NCBI RefSeq assembly: GCF_002776695.1
Contig: NZ_LFJC01000003.1
Span: 1,085,006-1,149,005, forward strand
Length of the DNA stretch: 64,000 nt
DNA from: Bradyrhizobium nitroreducens
GTDB lineage: Bacteria; Pseudomonadota; Alphaproteobacteria; Rhizobiales; Xanthobacteraceae
Reading direction: 5' to 3'
The position numbers and the translations under genes were made by a program. Below, one piece after another: positions 1 to 8,103 of the stretch. Every line of letters begins with the position of its first letter. Within the stretch, counting starts at the first letter, position 1. The notes beneath the pieces were generated by a model that worked only from the letters and a program-made list of their open reading frames with translations, was not told the DNA's origin and made no database searches.

Positions 1-305
1 GTATCCGGCAGCCAGATGCTGCCCGGGATGTTCCTGCGCGGCGCATCGCGCCACACCGTGCCTGCGGGCAGGTTCTTCGGCTTCGGGGGGCGCGGCAGCA
101 CATCGACGAAGGCGCCGCTCTTCGCGCGCCAGATCGCTTCGGCTTCCGCGGTGGAGAGCACGCGCGCGCCGGCGAGCGTCGCCGGCACCGGCGCGCGGTA
201 ATTGTCGGTGCGATAACCTTCGGGCTCGAACGGCTCCTGCTGCTGCGCGAATGCCGGCACCGCGAACGCGGCAGCGACGAGCACAGCGGCAAGGCGCCGC
301 CTCAT
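1..305 (-). CDS. PQQ-dependent catabolism-associated CXXCW-motif protein (N-terminal part; runs off the window)
   Basis: Read from the ATG at 305, this frame begins with a clear signal peptide (MRRRLAAVLVAAAFAVPAFA) and continues about 80 residues with FEPEGYRTDNYRAPVPATL and a rhodanese-like start up to the window edge. That beginning matches my knowledge of the CXXCW-motif family found beside PQQ alcohol dehydrogenases. The motif itself lies beyond the edge and cannot be checked. The ATG overlaps the stop of xoxJ by two bases, so the two are translationally coupled. The role is inferred to be periplasmic and linked to quinoprotein maturation or electron relay; the exact reaction is unknown. 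Confidence 0.7.
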   Translation of the reverse strand, partial: MRRRLAAVLVAAAFAVPAFAQQQEPFEPEGYRTDNYRAPVPATLAGARVLSTAEAEAIWRAKSGAFVDVLPRPPKPKNLPAGTVWRDAPRRNIPGSIWLPD

Positions 306-1183
306 TGCGACTTCTTGGCCGTCTCCGCGCCGAGCGGCTTGTCGCTCTCGTCGAGCAGCGGGACGCCGAAGTCGAGCAGGATCTTGTTGATCTCGCCCTG
401 GTTCTCCTGGATCAGCTTGTTGAGCTGCCTCTTCCAATTCTGGTCGGCGGGACGTACGCCCATGCCGATGCGATAGACCAGTTTGGGCCCTGAGGTTTCC
501 TTCACCAGGGGCGTGACATGCAGCGAGCCGGCTTTCTTGGCATAGAACCCGGCCATCGGGCCCCACAGCACGCCGGCATCGATCTTGCCGGCTGTGAGAT
601 CGTCGATCATGGCCTGCGCCGAATTGTCGTAGCGGGTGTCGATCATCAGCGGATAGGGCTTTGCGTCGCCCATCAGGCCGGCCAACGCCATGTTGGTCGC
701 CGGCGGCGTGCCGGCGACGATGCCGACATGCTTGCCCTTCAACTTCGGATCTTCGAGCGTGTCGACCTCCTCGAGCCCGCTGCCGGCTTTCGCCACCAGC
801 GCATAGCTCGTGCGGTAATAGGGATTGGTGCCCTGCACGAGATCGTCGCCCTGCGGGAAACCCATGATGACGTCGCAGCGATGCGCGCCGAGCGTCATGC
901 GCACGAAGCCGGTGGCCTGCGGGAAGAAGACGTAGTCGAGCTTCTTCTTGAGCTTGTCGGCAAAGAACTCGGCGAGCTTGTTCTCGAAGCCCTCGCCCTT
1001 CTCGTTCGAGAACGGAAGATTGCGCGGATCGGCACAGACACGCAGCACGTTCGGGTCGACCAGCTCGAACGAGAGGTCGCCGCTGTCCTTGGTCTGCGCC
1101 ATGGCGACGTCCCCGAGCGCACAGGACGCAACCAGGACCCACAGGGAACACAACCAGCGACGATGTCGTCCGGCCTCCGTCAT
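302..1183 (-). CDS. xoxJ: XoxJ-like periplasmic binding protein of the quinoprotein dehydrogenase system
   Basis: The 293-residue protein has a signal peptide ending ALGDVAMAQ, then a family-3 solute-binding fold opening with LRVCADPRNLPFSNEKGEGFENKLAEFFADKL. This opening is typical of the MoxJ/XoxJ group that accompanies PQQ methanol dehydrogenases. XoxJ is periplasmic and is thought to help assemble or activate XoxF rather than feed a transporter. I chose the ATG at 1183 because GGAGGAAG lies just upstream; an in-frame ATG 45 bases earlier has no such site. It is divergent from the metallohydrolase gene at 1340 and coupled to the CXXCW gene downstream. Confidence 0.85.
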   Translation of the reverse strand: MTEAGRHRRWLCSLWVLVASCALGDVAMAQTKDSGDLSFELVDPNVLRVCADPRNLPFSNEKGEGFENKLAEFFADKLKKKLDYVFFPQATGFVRMTLGAHRCDVIMGFPQGDDLVQGTNPYYRTSYALVAKAGSGLEEVDTLEDPKLKGKHVGIVAGTPPATNMALAGLMGDAKPYPLMIDTRYDNSAQAMIDDLTAGKIDAGVLWGPMAGFYAKKAGSLHVTPLVKETSGPKLVYRIGMGVRPADQNWKRQLNKLIQENQGEINKILLDFGVPLLDESDKPLGAETAKKSQ

Positions 1184-1339
1184 CGCGCTTCCTCCTCGTT
1201 TTGTTTGAATGCTATCCATGCAACACATGAGGTGCCATGTCTTGCATGTCTGGTCTTGCAGGCATTGCCTTGCCCGACTTTGGCTGATTTCGCGTTGTTG
1301 CAGTGCAATGCGGCCAATCCTTTGAACTGAGGCGGAAAA

Positions 1340-2266
1340 GTGTCTCGCATCGCTCGAGTGATCGCAGCCTTGTCCCTGCTGGGGACAGCAACGCTAGCAC
1401 GGGCCGGGGCGGCCGAATTGCCTGTGAGCGAAGTCGCACCGGGAATCTTCGTACACTCCGGGACCATTGCGCTGATGAGCCGCGAGAACGAGGGCGACAT
1501 TGCCAATGTCAGCTTCATCGTGGGCGAGGAAGCCGTCGCCGTCATCGACACCGGCGGCAGCTTGCGCGAAGGCAAGGCCCTGCTGGCGGCCGTGCGAGCC
1601 CACACCACGAAGCCGATCCGCTATGTCATCAACACTCACGGCCACCCCGACCATGTATTCGGCAATGCGGCCTTCGCCGCCCCGGACACCACCTTCGTCG
1701 GCCACAGCAAGCTGCCGCAGGCACTCGCGACCCGCGGCCCCTACTATCTGGACAATTTTCGCCGCATCATGGGCAGCGCGTTGATCGACCCGGTGAAGAT
1801 CATACCTCCGACCCTGCTGATTTCCGACACGATGACGCTTGATCTCGGCTCGCGCCGCCTCGTCTTGCGCGCCTGGCGCGCCGGACACAGCGACAACGAT
1901 GTGACCGTGTACGACGAGACGACCAAGACCCTGTTCGCGGGCGACCTGGTCTTTCTCCGCCACATTCCAGTCATGGACGGCAGCATCCGCGGCTGGCTCA
2001 GCACATTGAAGGAGCTGGAAACCATCCCGGCGCAGCGCGTCGTTCCCGGTCACGGGCCCGTGAGCGACTGGCCTGCCGCCTTGAGCGATGAACGGCGCTA
2101 CCTGTCAACGCTGCTGTCCGACGTGCGCGCCCTGAACAAGCGCGGCGAGCCGATCCGGGCTGCCGCCGACAAGGCGGCCGCTGAGGAAAAGCCACGCTGG
2201 GAGCTGTTCGGCGATTACAACGCCCGGAACGCAACTGCAGCATTCTCGGAAATTGAATGGGAGTAG
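1340..2266 (+). CDS. Quinoprotein relay system zinc metallohydrolase (MBL fold)
   Basis: The 308-residue protein has an N-terminal signal peptide (about residues 1-22) and a metallo-beta-lactamase fold. The zinc motif HGHPDH is at residues 100-105. A later GHSDND supplies another metal His, FAGDLVF carries the bridging Asp, and VVPGHGP the last His. SoxH-related hydrolases of this kind recur beside PQQ dehydrogenases together with a SoxYZ-like carrier, which is the next gene here. The start is GTG, five bases after a GAGGCGG site. The substrate is unknown; a sulfur or thiol-linked step in the quinoprotein relay is a family-level guess. Confidence 0.82.
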   Translation: MSRIARVIAALSLLGTATLARAGAAELPVSEVAPGIFVHSGTIALMSRENEGDIANVSFIVGEEAVAVIDTGGSLREGKALLAAVRAHTTKPIRYVINTHGHPDHVFGNAAFAAPDTTFVGHSKLPQALATRGPYYLDNFRRIMGSALIDPVKIIPPTLLISDTMTLDLGSRRLVLRAWRAGHSDNDVTVYDETTKTLFAGDLVFLRHIPVMDGSIRGWLSTLKELETIPAQRVVPGHGPVSDWPAALSDERRYLSTLLSDVRALNKRGEPIRAAADKAAAEEKPRWELFGDYNARNATAAFSEIEWE

Positions 2267-2321
2267 CGGGCGCGCTATCATCTGCATGAGATCAGCTTCG
2301 CTGACGCCGGGAACCATAGCC

Positions 2322-3140
2322 ATGACGGGATGGACACGCCGCCTGCCCTTGATCGCCGCCCTGCTCGGCATCGCCTTCGCCGTGCCCGCGCGGGCTGAAG
2401 AGGCTTACGATCCCTGGCCGGGCCTGGTGCAGGACATCTTCAATAATCGTCCGATGAATGATGGCAGCGCCGTCATCGGCATCGAGATGCCATATCGCGC
2501 AGAGGACGCGGCGATCGTGCCGGTCACCCTGCGCAGCAAGCTGTCACCCGCAGACAGCCGCCGGATCCGTTCGATCACGCTGGTGATCGACCGCAACCCG
2601 GCACCGATGGCGGCGAAGTTCGAGCTCGGTCCGGACGCCAATGTCACCGAGATCTCGACGCGCGTCCGCGTCAACAATTACACCGACGTGCATGCGGTGG
2701 CCGAGCTCAGCGACGGTCAGCTCTATGTCTCGAAGGTCTATGTGAAGGCCTCGGGCGGCTGCTCCGCGCCGGCAGGCAAGAACGCCGAGGAGGCCAACAA
2801 CCGGCTCGGCCAGATGCGCTACCGGCAGTTCGCGCGCGAGGAAGCGCCCGCGAGCCGAATCCGCGAAGCGCAGATCATGATCGGTCATCCCAACAATTCC
2901 GGCCTGCAGATGGACCAGGTCACCCAGCTCTATATTCCCGCCTTCTTCGTCAACCAGCTGAAGCTCACTCAGGACGACAGCCCCGTGCTGTCGATGGAAG
3001 GCGGCATCTCGATCTCGGAAGATCCCAATCTACGCTTCACCTACGTCTCCAACGGCGCCAAGCGCTTTCGCGCGGAAGCGAAGGACACGGAGGGGCACGT
3101 GTTCCGCAACGAGTGGGATGTCGAGAAGCCGGGGACTTAG
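2322..3140 (+). CDS. Quinoprotein dehydrogenase-associated SoxYZ-like carrier protein
   Basis: The 272-residue secreted protein has a signal peptide ending VPARA. The first half resembles SoxY and contains a GGC motif (Cys147, in KASGGCSAPAG), matching the swinging-arm cysteine of SoxY. The second half resembles SoxZ (IREAQIMIGHPNNSGLQMDQ, then FRAEAKDTEGHVFRNEW). The fused form is known beside PQQ dehydrogenases and probably carries a covalently bound intermediate or reductant in the periplasm. I placed the start at the ATG at 2322 because it directly precedes the signal peptide; earlier in-frame ATGs would add an unlikely leader. It follows the metallohydrolase by about 55 bases, so the two are likely co-transcribed. 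Confidence 0.85.
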   Translation: MTGWTRRLPLIAALLGIAFAVPARAEEAYDPWPGLVQDIFNNRPMNDGSAVIGIEMPYRAEDAAIVPVTLRSKLSPADSRRIRSITLVIDRNPAPMAAKFELGPDANVTEISTRVRVNNYTDVHAVAELSDGQLYVSKVYVKASGGCSAPAGKNAEEANNRLGQMRYRQFAREEAPASRIREAQIMIGHPNNSGLQMDQVTQLYIPAFFVNQLKLTQDDSPVLSMEGGISISEDPNLRFTYVSNGAKRFRAEAKDTEGHVFRNEWDVEKPGT

Positions 3141-3151
3141 GTCTACCGATC

Positions 3152-3236
3152 GTCATGGCCGGGCTTGTCCCGGCCATCCACGAAACTGCGCGCCATCCCC
3201 AAGAACGTAGATGCCCGGGACAAGCCCGGGCATGAC
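3152..3236. repeat. Palindromic intergenic repeat
   Basis: Two palindromes, ATGGCCGGG-CTTGT-CCCGGCCAT and ATGCCCGGG-ACAAG-CCCGGGCAT, are bounded by an outer GTCAT/ATGAC pair. Elements of this design are abundant between Bradyrhizobium genes. It sits between convergent genes and could also end transcription. Confidence 0.75.
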
Positions 3237-3260
3237 GAATACGGCTGTCATCGTGGGCTA

Positions 3261-3620
3261 TCAGAAACACCTCACCTCGGCTTCCGCCTGCGCGCGCCTC
3301 AAATCATTCACCGCCGTGTTCGCCTGCTCGGAGGTGCGGAACTGGACGCCGAGATTGCCGCGGACCTGGGACATGCTCAGCGCGGTCTCCGCGGTAACAT
3401 AGCGCTCATAGGGGACGATCGAGGCCACCACGTCGATCGAGCAGGAGCATTGCTCGATCGACTGCCGGCTCTCACCATTCGCCTTCATGCAGCCATAGAC
3501 GTACTCCGCGCGCGCGGACGTCGGATAGTCGTTGGCCTCCTCGGCCCGCGCCACGCACGCGGTCGCCGCCAACACAGTCAATGCGGCGACAATCGGTCGT
3601 AGCTGTCCGCCCAGTTTCAT
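3261..3620 (-). CDS. Small secreted Cys-containing protein of unknown function
   Basis: The 119-residue protein has a signal peptide ending CVARA. The mature part is mostly helical with four cysteines (YGCMKANG, QCSCSIDVV and a C-terminal VRCF), probably forming disulfides in the periplasm. Two ATGs lie six bases apart; GGGAGG directly abuts the first but stands six bases before the second, so I chose the second at 3620. It is convergent with the SoxYZ-like gene. I do not recognise a domain; its place among quinoprotein accessory genes suggests, without proving, a role in that system. Confidence 0.6.
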   Translation of the reverse strand: MKLGGQLRPIVAALTVLAATACVARAEEANDYPTSARAEYVYGCMKANGESRQSIEQCSCSIDVVASIVPYERYVTAETALSMSQVRGNLGVQFRTSEQANTAVNDLRRAQAEAEVRCF

Positions 3621-3707
3621 GCGCATCCTCCCGCGGGTTGCGGCCGAAGCTATGCTATGCGTATTGTCCTGAAAAGCACTCTGTCAGGGGAAACGGCTCA
3701 CAAGGTG

Positions 3708-4706
3708 ATGAGAGCACGCGGTGTGATAAGGGCATTTGGTCGAACATTGGCGCTCGCGACGATGCTGGCGCTGACATTGGCCGCACCAGGCCGCGCCGCG
3801 GATACGATCCGCCTTGCGGTGCAGAAAACCGGAACATTCTCCTGGGAGCTGGCCGCGATCCGCGCGAGCGGTCTCGACAAGGAGGCGGACCTCACGCTGG
3901 AGGTCGCCGAGCTCGCGAGCACCGAGGCCGGCAAGATCGCGATGCGCGCAGGCAGCGCCGACATCATCCTGTCGGACTGGCTGTGGGTGTCGCGCGAGCG
4001 GGCGCTCGGCGCCAAGCTCACCTTCTATCCCTATTCCAGCGCGCTCGGCGCCGTCATGGTGCCCGCCGCTTCGCCGATCAAGACGCTCGCCGACCTCAAG
4101 GGCCGCAAGCTCGCCGTCGCCGGCGGGGCGATCGACAAGAGCTGGCTGCTGCTCCAGGCGCGCATGAAGCAGGACGGCATCGATCTGAAGTCGGATGCGA
4201 CCATCGTATATGGCGCTCCGCCCCTGATCGCCGCCAAGGCGCTCGACGGCGAGATGGAGGCGAGCCTGAATTTCTGGAATTTCTGCGCCCAGCTCGAAGC
4301 CAAGGGTTTTCGGCGCCTCGCCGGCATCGAGGAGATCCTGCCGAAGCTTGGCGCCAAGGGTGCCGTCTCCGCGGTCGGTTACGTCTTCGACGAGAGCTGG
4401 GCGGCAAGCCACAAGGACGCAGTGGCGCGCTTCATCGCGATGACCCGCAAGGCCAAGCAGCTGCTGGTGACCTCGGATGCGGCCTGGGACAAGATCGCAC
4501 CGCTGACCGGCACGAGCGACGCCACCCTGCTCAAGACCTATCGCGAGCGCTATCGCGACGGGATCCCGCGCCGGAGCATCGCCGAGGAGGAACAGGACGC
4601 GCGCGTGCTGTACCGCGTGCTGGCCGAGATCGGCGGCCGCGACCTCGTCGGCCCCGCGACCGAGCTCGACCCCGGCACGTTCTATCACGCAGTCCCCGGA
4701 GATTGA
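3708..4706 (+). CDS. ABC transporter periplasmic substrate-binding protein, NitT/TauT (SsuA-like) type
   Basis: After a signal peptide ending APGRAA, the protein shows the pattern of nitrate/sulfonate/taurine binding proteins: IRLAVQKTGTFSWELAAI, then AGSADIILSDWLWV and LADLKGRKLAVAGG. It is about 332 residues from the ATG at 3708; an ATG at 3657 is possible but lacks a ribosome site and extends the leader. It is followed after one base by the permease, so this is one transport operon. The ligand cannot be read from sequence. The position inside a PQQ/lanthanide island makes a methylotrophy-related ligand possible. Confidence 0.78.
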   Translation: MRARGVIRAFGRTLALATMLALTLAAPGRAADTIRLAVQKTGTFSWELAAIRASGLDKEADLTLEVAELASTEAGKIAMRAGSADIILSDWLWVSRERALGAKLTFYPYSSALGAVMVPAASPIKTLADLKGRKLAVAGGAIDKSWLLLQARMKQDGIDLKSDATIVYGAPPLIAAKALDGEMEASLNFWNFCAQLEAKGFRRLAGIEEILPKLGAKGAVSAVGYVFDESWAASHKDAVARFIAMTRKAKQLLVTSDAAWDKIAPLTGTSDATLLKTYRERYRDGIPRRSIAEEEQDARVLYRVLAEIGGRDLVGPATELDPGTFYHAVPGD

Positions 4707-4707
4707 G

Positions 4708-5445
4708 GTGCTGCGTCTTCTGTCGTTCGCCCTGTTCCTCGTGATCTGGTGGATTGCCGCGCTGTTCGTCGGCGGCGCAAAGCTGCCCTCCCCGCCGGCC
4801 GTGCTTGAGGTCATGATCGCGGAAGCCTCATCCGGCGCGCTGTTCCTGCATCTCGGCGCGACGCTGGCGCGCGTGATCCTCGCCTTTGTGCTCGCCATGT
4901 CGCTCGGCAGCGCCATCGGCTATTTGATGGGACGGGTCAGGCTCGCCGACAAGCTCGGCGATCCCTGGCTGATCCTGCTGCTCAATTTGCCGGCGCTGGT
5001 CGTGATCGTGCTGGCCTATATCTGGGCCGGTCTGACCGAGGCCGCGGCGATCGCGGCAATCGCCATCAACAAGCTGCCGACCGCGGTCGTCACCTTGCGC
5101 GAGGGCACCCGCGCGCTCGACCGCTCGCTCGACGAGATGGCGAGCGTGTTCGCGATGCCGCGCTGGCGCGCGTTCCGCCATGTCGTGCTGCCGCAGCTTG
5201 CGCCCTATATCGCGGCCGCCGCGCGCTCCGGATTGTCGCTGGTGTGGAAGATCGTGCTGGTCGCCGAGCTGCTGGGTCGTCCGAACGGCGTCGGCTTCGA
5301 GATCGGGGTCGCCTTCCAGCTGTTCGACACGCCGCGGCTGCTGGCCTATTCGCTGACCTTCGCCGCGGTCGTGCTCGTGATCGAGACGCTGCTGGTACAG
5401 CCATTCGAAGCCCGTGCAACACGGTGGCGGCCCCGTGCGGCTTGA
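4708..5445 (+). CDS. ABC transporter permease (NitT/TauT family)
   Basis: The 245-residue inner-membrane protein has about six hydrophobic segments and the usual permease loop (DRSLDEMASVFAMPRWRAFRHVVLPQLAPYIAAAARSG), the EAA motif that docks the ATPase. It starts with GTG one base after the binding-protein stop, and its 3' end overlaps the ATPase gene by 32 bases. It should form the membrane channel for the adjacent importer. Confidence 0.85.
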   Translation: MLRLLSFALFLVIWWIAALFVGGAKLPSPPAVLEVMIAEASSGALFLHLGATLARVILAFVLAMSLGSAIGYLMGRVRLADKLGDPWLILLLNLPALVVIVLAYIWAGLTEAAAIAAIAINKLPTAVVTLREGTRALDRSLDEMASVFAMPRWRAFRHVVLPQLAPYIAAAARSGLSLVWKIVLVAELLGRPNGVGFEIGVAFQLFDTPRLLAYSLTFAAVVLVIETLLVQPFEARATRWRPRAA

Positions 5446-6145
5446 GGTCGAGATCACAGGCAAGACGTTCAGGAGTGCCGCGGGCGAAACCCACGAGGTG
5501 CTGGCGCCGGTCAAGTTCGCTCTTTCATCGGGCGAGGTCGGCGTGCTGATCGGCCCGTCCGGCTGCGGCAAGAGCACGATGCTGCGCATCATCCTCGGGC
5601 TCGACCATGAATTTCAAGGCCGTATCGCGCGGCCACCGCAGGCGCGGATCGGCATGGTGTTCCAGGAGCCGCGGCTGTTGCCGTGGCGTTCGGTCGAGCA
5701 GAATGTGCGATTGGTGGCGCCCGACGTGACTGACGCCAAGCTGTCGGAGCTGTTCAGGATCCTGGAGCTTCAGGCCCATCGCGACCACTTCCCCGGCGAG
5801 CTGTCACTGGGCCTCGCCCGGCGCGTCGCGCTCGCCCGCGCCTTCGCGGTCGAGCCCGATCTCCTGGTGCTCGACGAGCCCCTCGCCTCGCTCGACGACG
5901 CGCTCGCCGGCCGCCTGCGCGATGAGCTTGCGACACTGGTGGCGAGCCGTCCGGTGATGACACTGCTCGTCACCCACAGTCTCGACGATGCGATCAGGCT
6001 CGGCGACCGCCTGTTCTTCCTGTCGCCGCGCCCCGCACGTATCGTGCAGGACGTGCCGATCGCCATTCCGCGCGCGATGCGCAGCGAAGCCGATTTCGGC
6101 AGGATCCGGGCCGAGCTCGCGGCGCTGCAGCTTGAATCGAAATGA
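5414..6145 (+). CDS. ABC transporter ATPase with degenerate signature motif
   Basis: The 243-residue ATPase shows Walker A (GPSGCGKST), a Q-loop (VFQEPRLLPW), Walker B (LLVLDEPLASLDD) and an H-loop (VTHSLDDA). The signature is LSLGLARRVALARA instead of the usual LSGGxxQR, so the second and fifth positions differ. The GTG start lies inside the permease gene, giving a 32-base overlap; a second in-frame GTG at 5435 is an alternative. It energises the importer formed with the two preceding products. The altered signature may weaken ATP-driven closure or simply mark this subfamily. Confidence 0.83.
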   Translation: MQHGGGPVRLEVEITGKTFRSAAGETHEVLAPVKFALSSGEVGVLIGPSGCGKSTMLRIILGLDHEFQGRIARPPQARIGMVFQEPRLLPWRSVEQNVRLVAPDVTDAKLSELFRILELQAHRDHFPGELSLGLARRVALARAFAVEPDLLVLDEPLASLDDALAGRLRDELATLVASRPVMTLLVTHSLDDAIRLGDRLFFLSPRPARIVQDVPIAIPRAMRSEADFGRIRAELAALQLESK

Positions 6146-6189
6146 ACACTCGTGGTCAACTGGAGCGACTTGTCGATGGAGATTCACCA

Positions 6190-6543
6190 ATGCGACGTAC
6201 GCTGATTGCGATCGGCCTCCTCTTGGTGGCGGTGCCGGGCGCCGCGCTGGCGCAGACCAAAGGCAAGGGCATTCGGCTCTGGAACCTGACGACGGAGACG
6301 ATCTCCGGCTTCCAGCTCTCACCGGCCGGCAAGACCGATTGGGGCCCGAACCAGTGCTTGAACGACAAGGACAAGGAGGTTGATCACGACGAGCGGCTGC
6401 GCATCACGGGCGTGGAGCCGGGCCGCTACGATGCCAGGGTCGGCTACCCCAACGGACGCCAATGCGTCGTCCGCGACATCGAGATCAGGGCGGATGCAGT
6501 GTTCTCGATCGCCGACAAGGACCTGAAGGACTGCACCAAATAG
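6190..6543 (+). CDS. Small secreted protein of unknown function
   Basis: The 117-residue product from the ATG at 6190 has a signal peptide ending AALAQ. The mature domain contains IRLWNLTTETISGFQLSPAGK, a WGPNQCLNDKDKEVDHDERL stretch and a second Cys pair (QCVVRDIEI, DCTK). I infer a small beta-rich periplasmic domain with two disulfides and acidic patches. GGAG precedes the chosen start by eight bases; an upstream ATG at 6142 would hide the signal peptide. It follows the ABC ATPase and could be in the same operon. Confidence 0.55.
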   Translation: MRRTLIAIGLLLVAVPGAALAQTKGKGIRLWNLTTETISGFQLSPAGKTDWGPNQCLNDKDKEVDHDERLRITGVEPGRYDARVGYPNGRQCVVRDIEIRADAVFSIADKDLKDCTK

Positions 6544-6552
6544 AGAGCTTCG

Positions 6553-6762
6553 TTACGCCTTGTCGTTAGGGTGCGGATATTCGCAGCGCCACCGCACCGC
6601 CTGCCACTTCGGATGATCGCCGACCCATTGCGCGATATAGGGGGGCGCGGCCATCACGCATTGGCGGGGCGACCCTGCATAATTGAAGATCAGGTGCTGC
6701 TCCTCGCAAGTCGCAGGCGAGAGCACCGCACACACGGTCACCACCAGGTCAATCGGGTTCAT
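6553..6762 (-). CDS. Small conserved Cys-containing protein of unknown function
   Basis: The 69-residue protein begins MNPIDLVVTVCAVLSPATCEEQHLIF and ends in YPHPNDKA. It has four cysteines (VCAVL, ATCEEQ, RQCVMA, WRCEYP), and its first 15 residues could act as an uncleaved or short signal sequence. AGAGGA stands six bases before the ATG. It is convergent with the small secreted gene at 6190. I recognise it only as a recurring short Rhizobiales type, with no assigned function. Confidence 0.5.
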   Translation of the reverse strand: MNPIDLVVTVCAVLSPATCEEQHLIFNYAGSPRQCVMAAPPYIAQWVGDHPKWQAVRWRCEYPHPNDKA

Positions 6763-6858
6763 GCCGGGATCCTCTCACGGGAACAATGGAGGTTAGCACA
6801 AGAAACTACGTCCCATGGAGGGGGAAGTTTCAATCCGGCAGGAGGAATCGAGCCAACT

Positions 6859-7728
6859 CTAGAAATTGATGCCAAACACCATCCGGGCCTGGTGGCGCTC
6901 GAAATTGACGAGGTCAAGATTGCCGCCCGATCCGACCGGGCGGCCCCAGGCCTGCATGCTCCAGCTCAAGGTCAGCCGCGAGCGCTCGGACAGCTGGAAA
7001 TAGGCGGTCGGGCCGACGAACAAAGCCTGGCCCGAGAACTCGCCGAGGCCGATGCCTTCATATTGCCGGAAATAGCGCAGCTCGCCGCCGAGCAGCATGT
7101 TGGGCCGCACCCGCACCAGGCCGGCGAACGCCGCTCCGATCGTCGAGCTCTTCTCGGACACCCCCGCCACCTCGAAGCGCGCCCATTCCGGTTGATAGAT
7201 CAGGTTGAGGGCGCCGATGGCGAAATTCGGGATGAGCTCGCGGTCGAAGGCCAACGTGAACTCGGTGCCGTACATCCGCCCTTTCGCTCCGCTGGTCTCG
7301 TCGATCCGGTCGCCATGGAGATCGGCGGCGATGGTGAGCCCGAACGGCGCACGCTCGCGGTCGAGCAGGCGATAACGCAAATCGAGCGAGGCGCCCTGAA
7401 AATTGAACTGGCGGCGGTCGTCGATATCGGGAACGCCGGTGATGTCGTGCAGGCTGGCGATGCCGCCGATCTCGATGCGAAAATTCGGCAACGGCACGAT
7501 TTCGATCTCGACCTCCTTCTCCAGCGCGCGATAGGTCCCGCCGCCCTTGCCGAAGCGCCCGGTCGTCTGGCTCTGGAATTCGCGCTCGCCGGGATTGCCG
7601 ACATCGGTGCCGATCATGAAGCCGAAGATATGCTCGGTATCGAAGCCTTCCTCGGCACCGGCGCATGCCGGCATCAGCGCGAGCGCACACGCAACGACCA
7701 TCCGAAATCGACAAGCTCCGCCGCGCAT
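6859..7728 (-). CDS. Outer-membrane beta-barrel-like protein
   Basis: The protein of about 289 residues has a signal peptide ending CAGAEE. It then shows alternating amphipathic strands (FNFQGASLDLRYRLL, FGLTIAADLHGDRI, TEFTLAFDRELI, LTLSWSMQAWGR) and ends with a terminal Phe (MVFGINF), the usual C-terminal signal for BAM-dependent insertion. The start at 7728 has a GGGGCACGGG stretch before it; an ATG nine codons earlier is possible. It lies downstream of pqqA and lanM on the same strand, so it may belong to that unit. No TonB box or plug domain is visible. Its cargo is unknown. Confidence 0.6.
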   Translation of the reverse strand: MRGGACRFRMVVACALALMPACAGAEEGFDTEHIFGFMIGTDVGNPGEREFQSQTTGRFGKGGGTYRALEKEVEIEIVPLPNFRIEIGGIASLHDITGVPDIDDRRQFNFQGASLDLRYRLLDRERAPFGLTIAADLHGDRIDETSGAKGRMYGTEFTLAFDRELIPNFAIGALNLIYQPEWARFEVAGVSEKSSTIGAAFAGLVRVRPNMLLGGELRYFRQYEGIGLGEFSGQALFVGPTAYFQLSERSRLTLSWSMQAWGRPVGSGGNLDLVNFERHQARMVFGINF

Positions 7729-7909
7729 CCCGTGCCCCGAACGCGCGCGCCGCATCGATGCGGCAGCTGCGCTGACCAGGCATCAGCGTAACACACTGCC
7801 GCCGATCAAAGTCGAGATTTTGATGAGAACGGATTGCAGCCTTCGCGGCGTGGCACCGCATCAATGAAGAAATGCATCAGTGACGAAGCGCGAGGCACAG
7901 CGGGCAAAG

Positions 7910-7969
7910 CGTGTCCGAGGGCAAGGACGTATCCGACAGCAGGCGTATCCGACGGCAAGCGTATCCGAC
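7910..7969. repeat. Four short direct repeats at near-regular spacing
   Basis: CGTATCCGAC occurs at 7928, 7944 and 7960, exactly 16 bases apart, and a variant CGTGTCCGAG occurs at 7910. They lie between pqqA and the outer-membrane protein gene, in a stretch with no convincing coding frame. They could be stacked binding sites or a small expanding repeat. Confidence 0.7.
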
Positions 7970-8022
7970 ACTGCCACGGCTTCGACGGTGTTCACCGCCG
8001 AAGCCGCGGCAGGTCGTCAGTC

Positions 8023-8103
8023 TTACTTGCGCGAAGCGCAGGCGTACATGTTGATTTCCATGCCCACCGACACTTCCACGATCTTCGGAGCTTTCCAGGC
8101 CAT
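8023..8103 (-). CDS. pqqA: PQQ precursor peptide PqqA
   Basis: This 26-residue frame reads MAWKAPKIVEVSVGMEINMY followed by ACASRK. It has the invariant Glu and Tyr (Glu16, Tyr20; pattern E-x3-Y) that PqqE crosslinks to build pyrroloquinoline quinone. The length, the MxWxxP start and the E/Y spacing make identification secure. GGGAG stands eight bases before the ATG. No pqqB, C, D or E gene lies anywhere in the window, so this copy is separated from its processing enzymes. It lies 214 bases downstream of lanM on the same strand and may respond to the same signals as the dehydrogenases that need PQQ. Confidence 0.95.
   Translation of the reverse strand: MAWKAPKIVEVSVGMEINMYACASRK

Noticed and set aside
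3152..3236. CRISPR-like or attachment-site origin for the palindromes
   Set aside because: Only two dissimilar palindromes, with no regular spacers, integrase or cas gene; they fit dispersed intergenic repeats.
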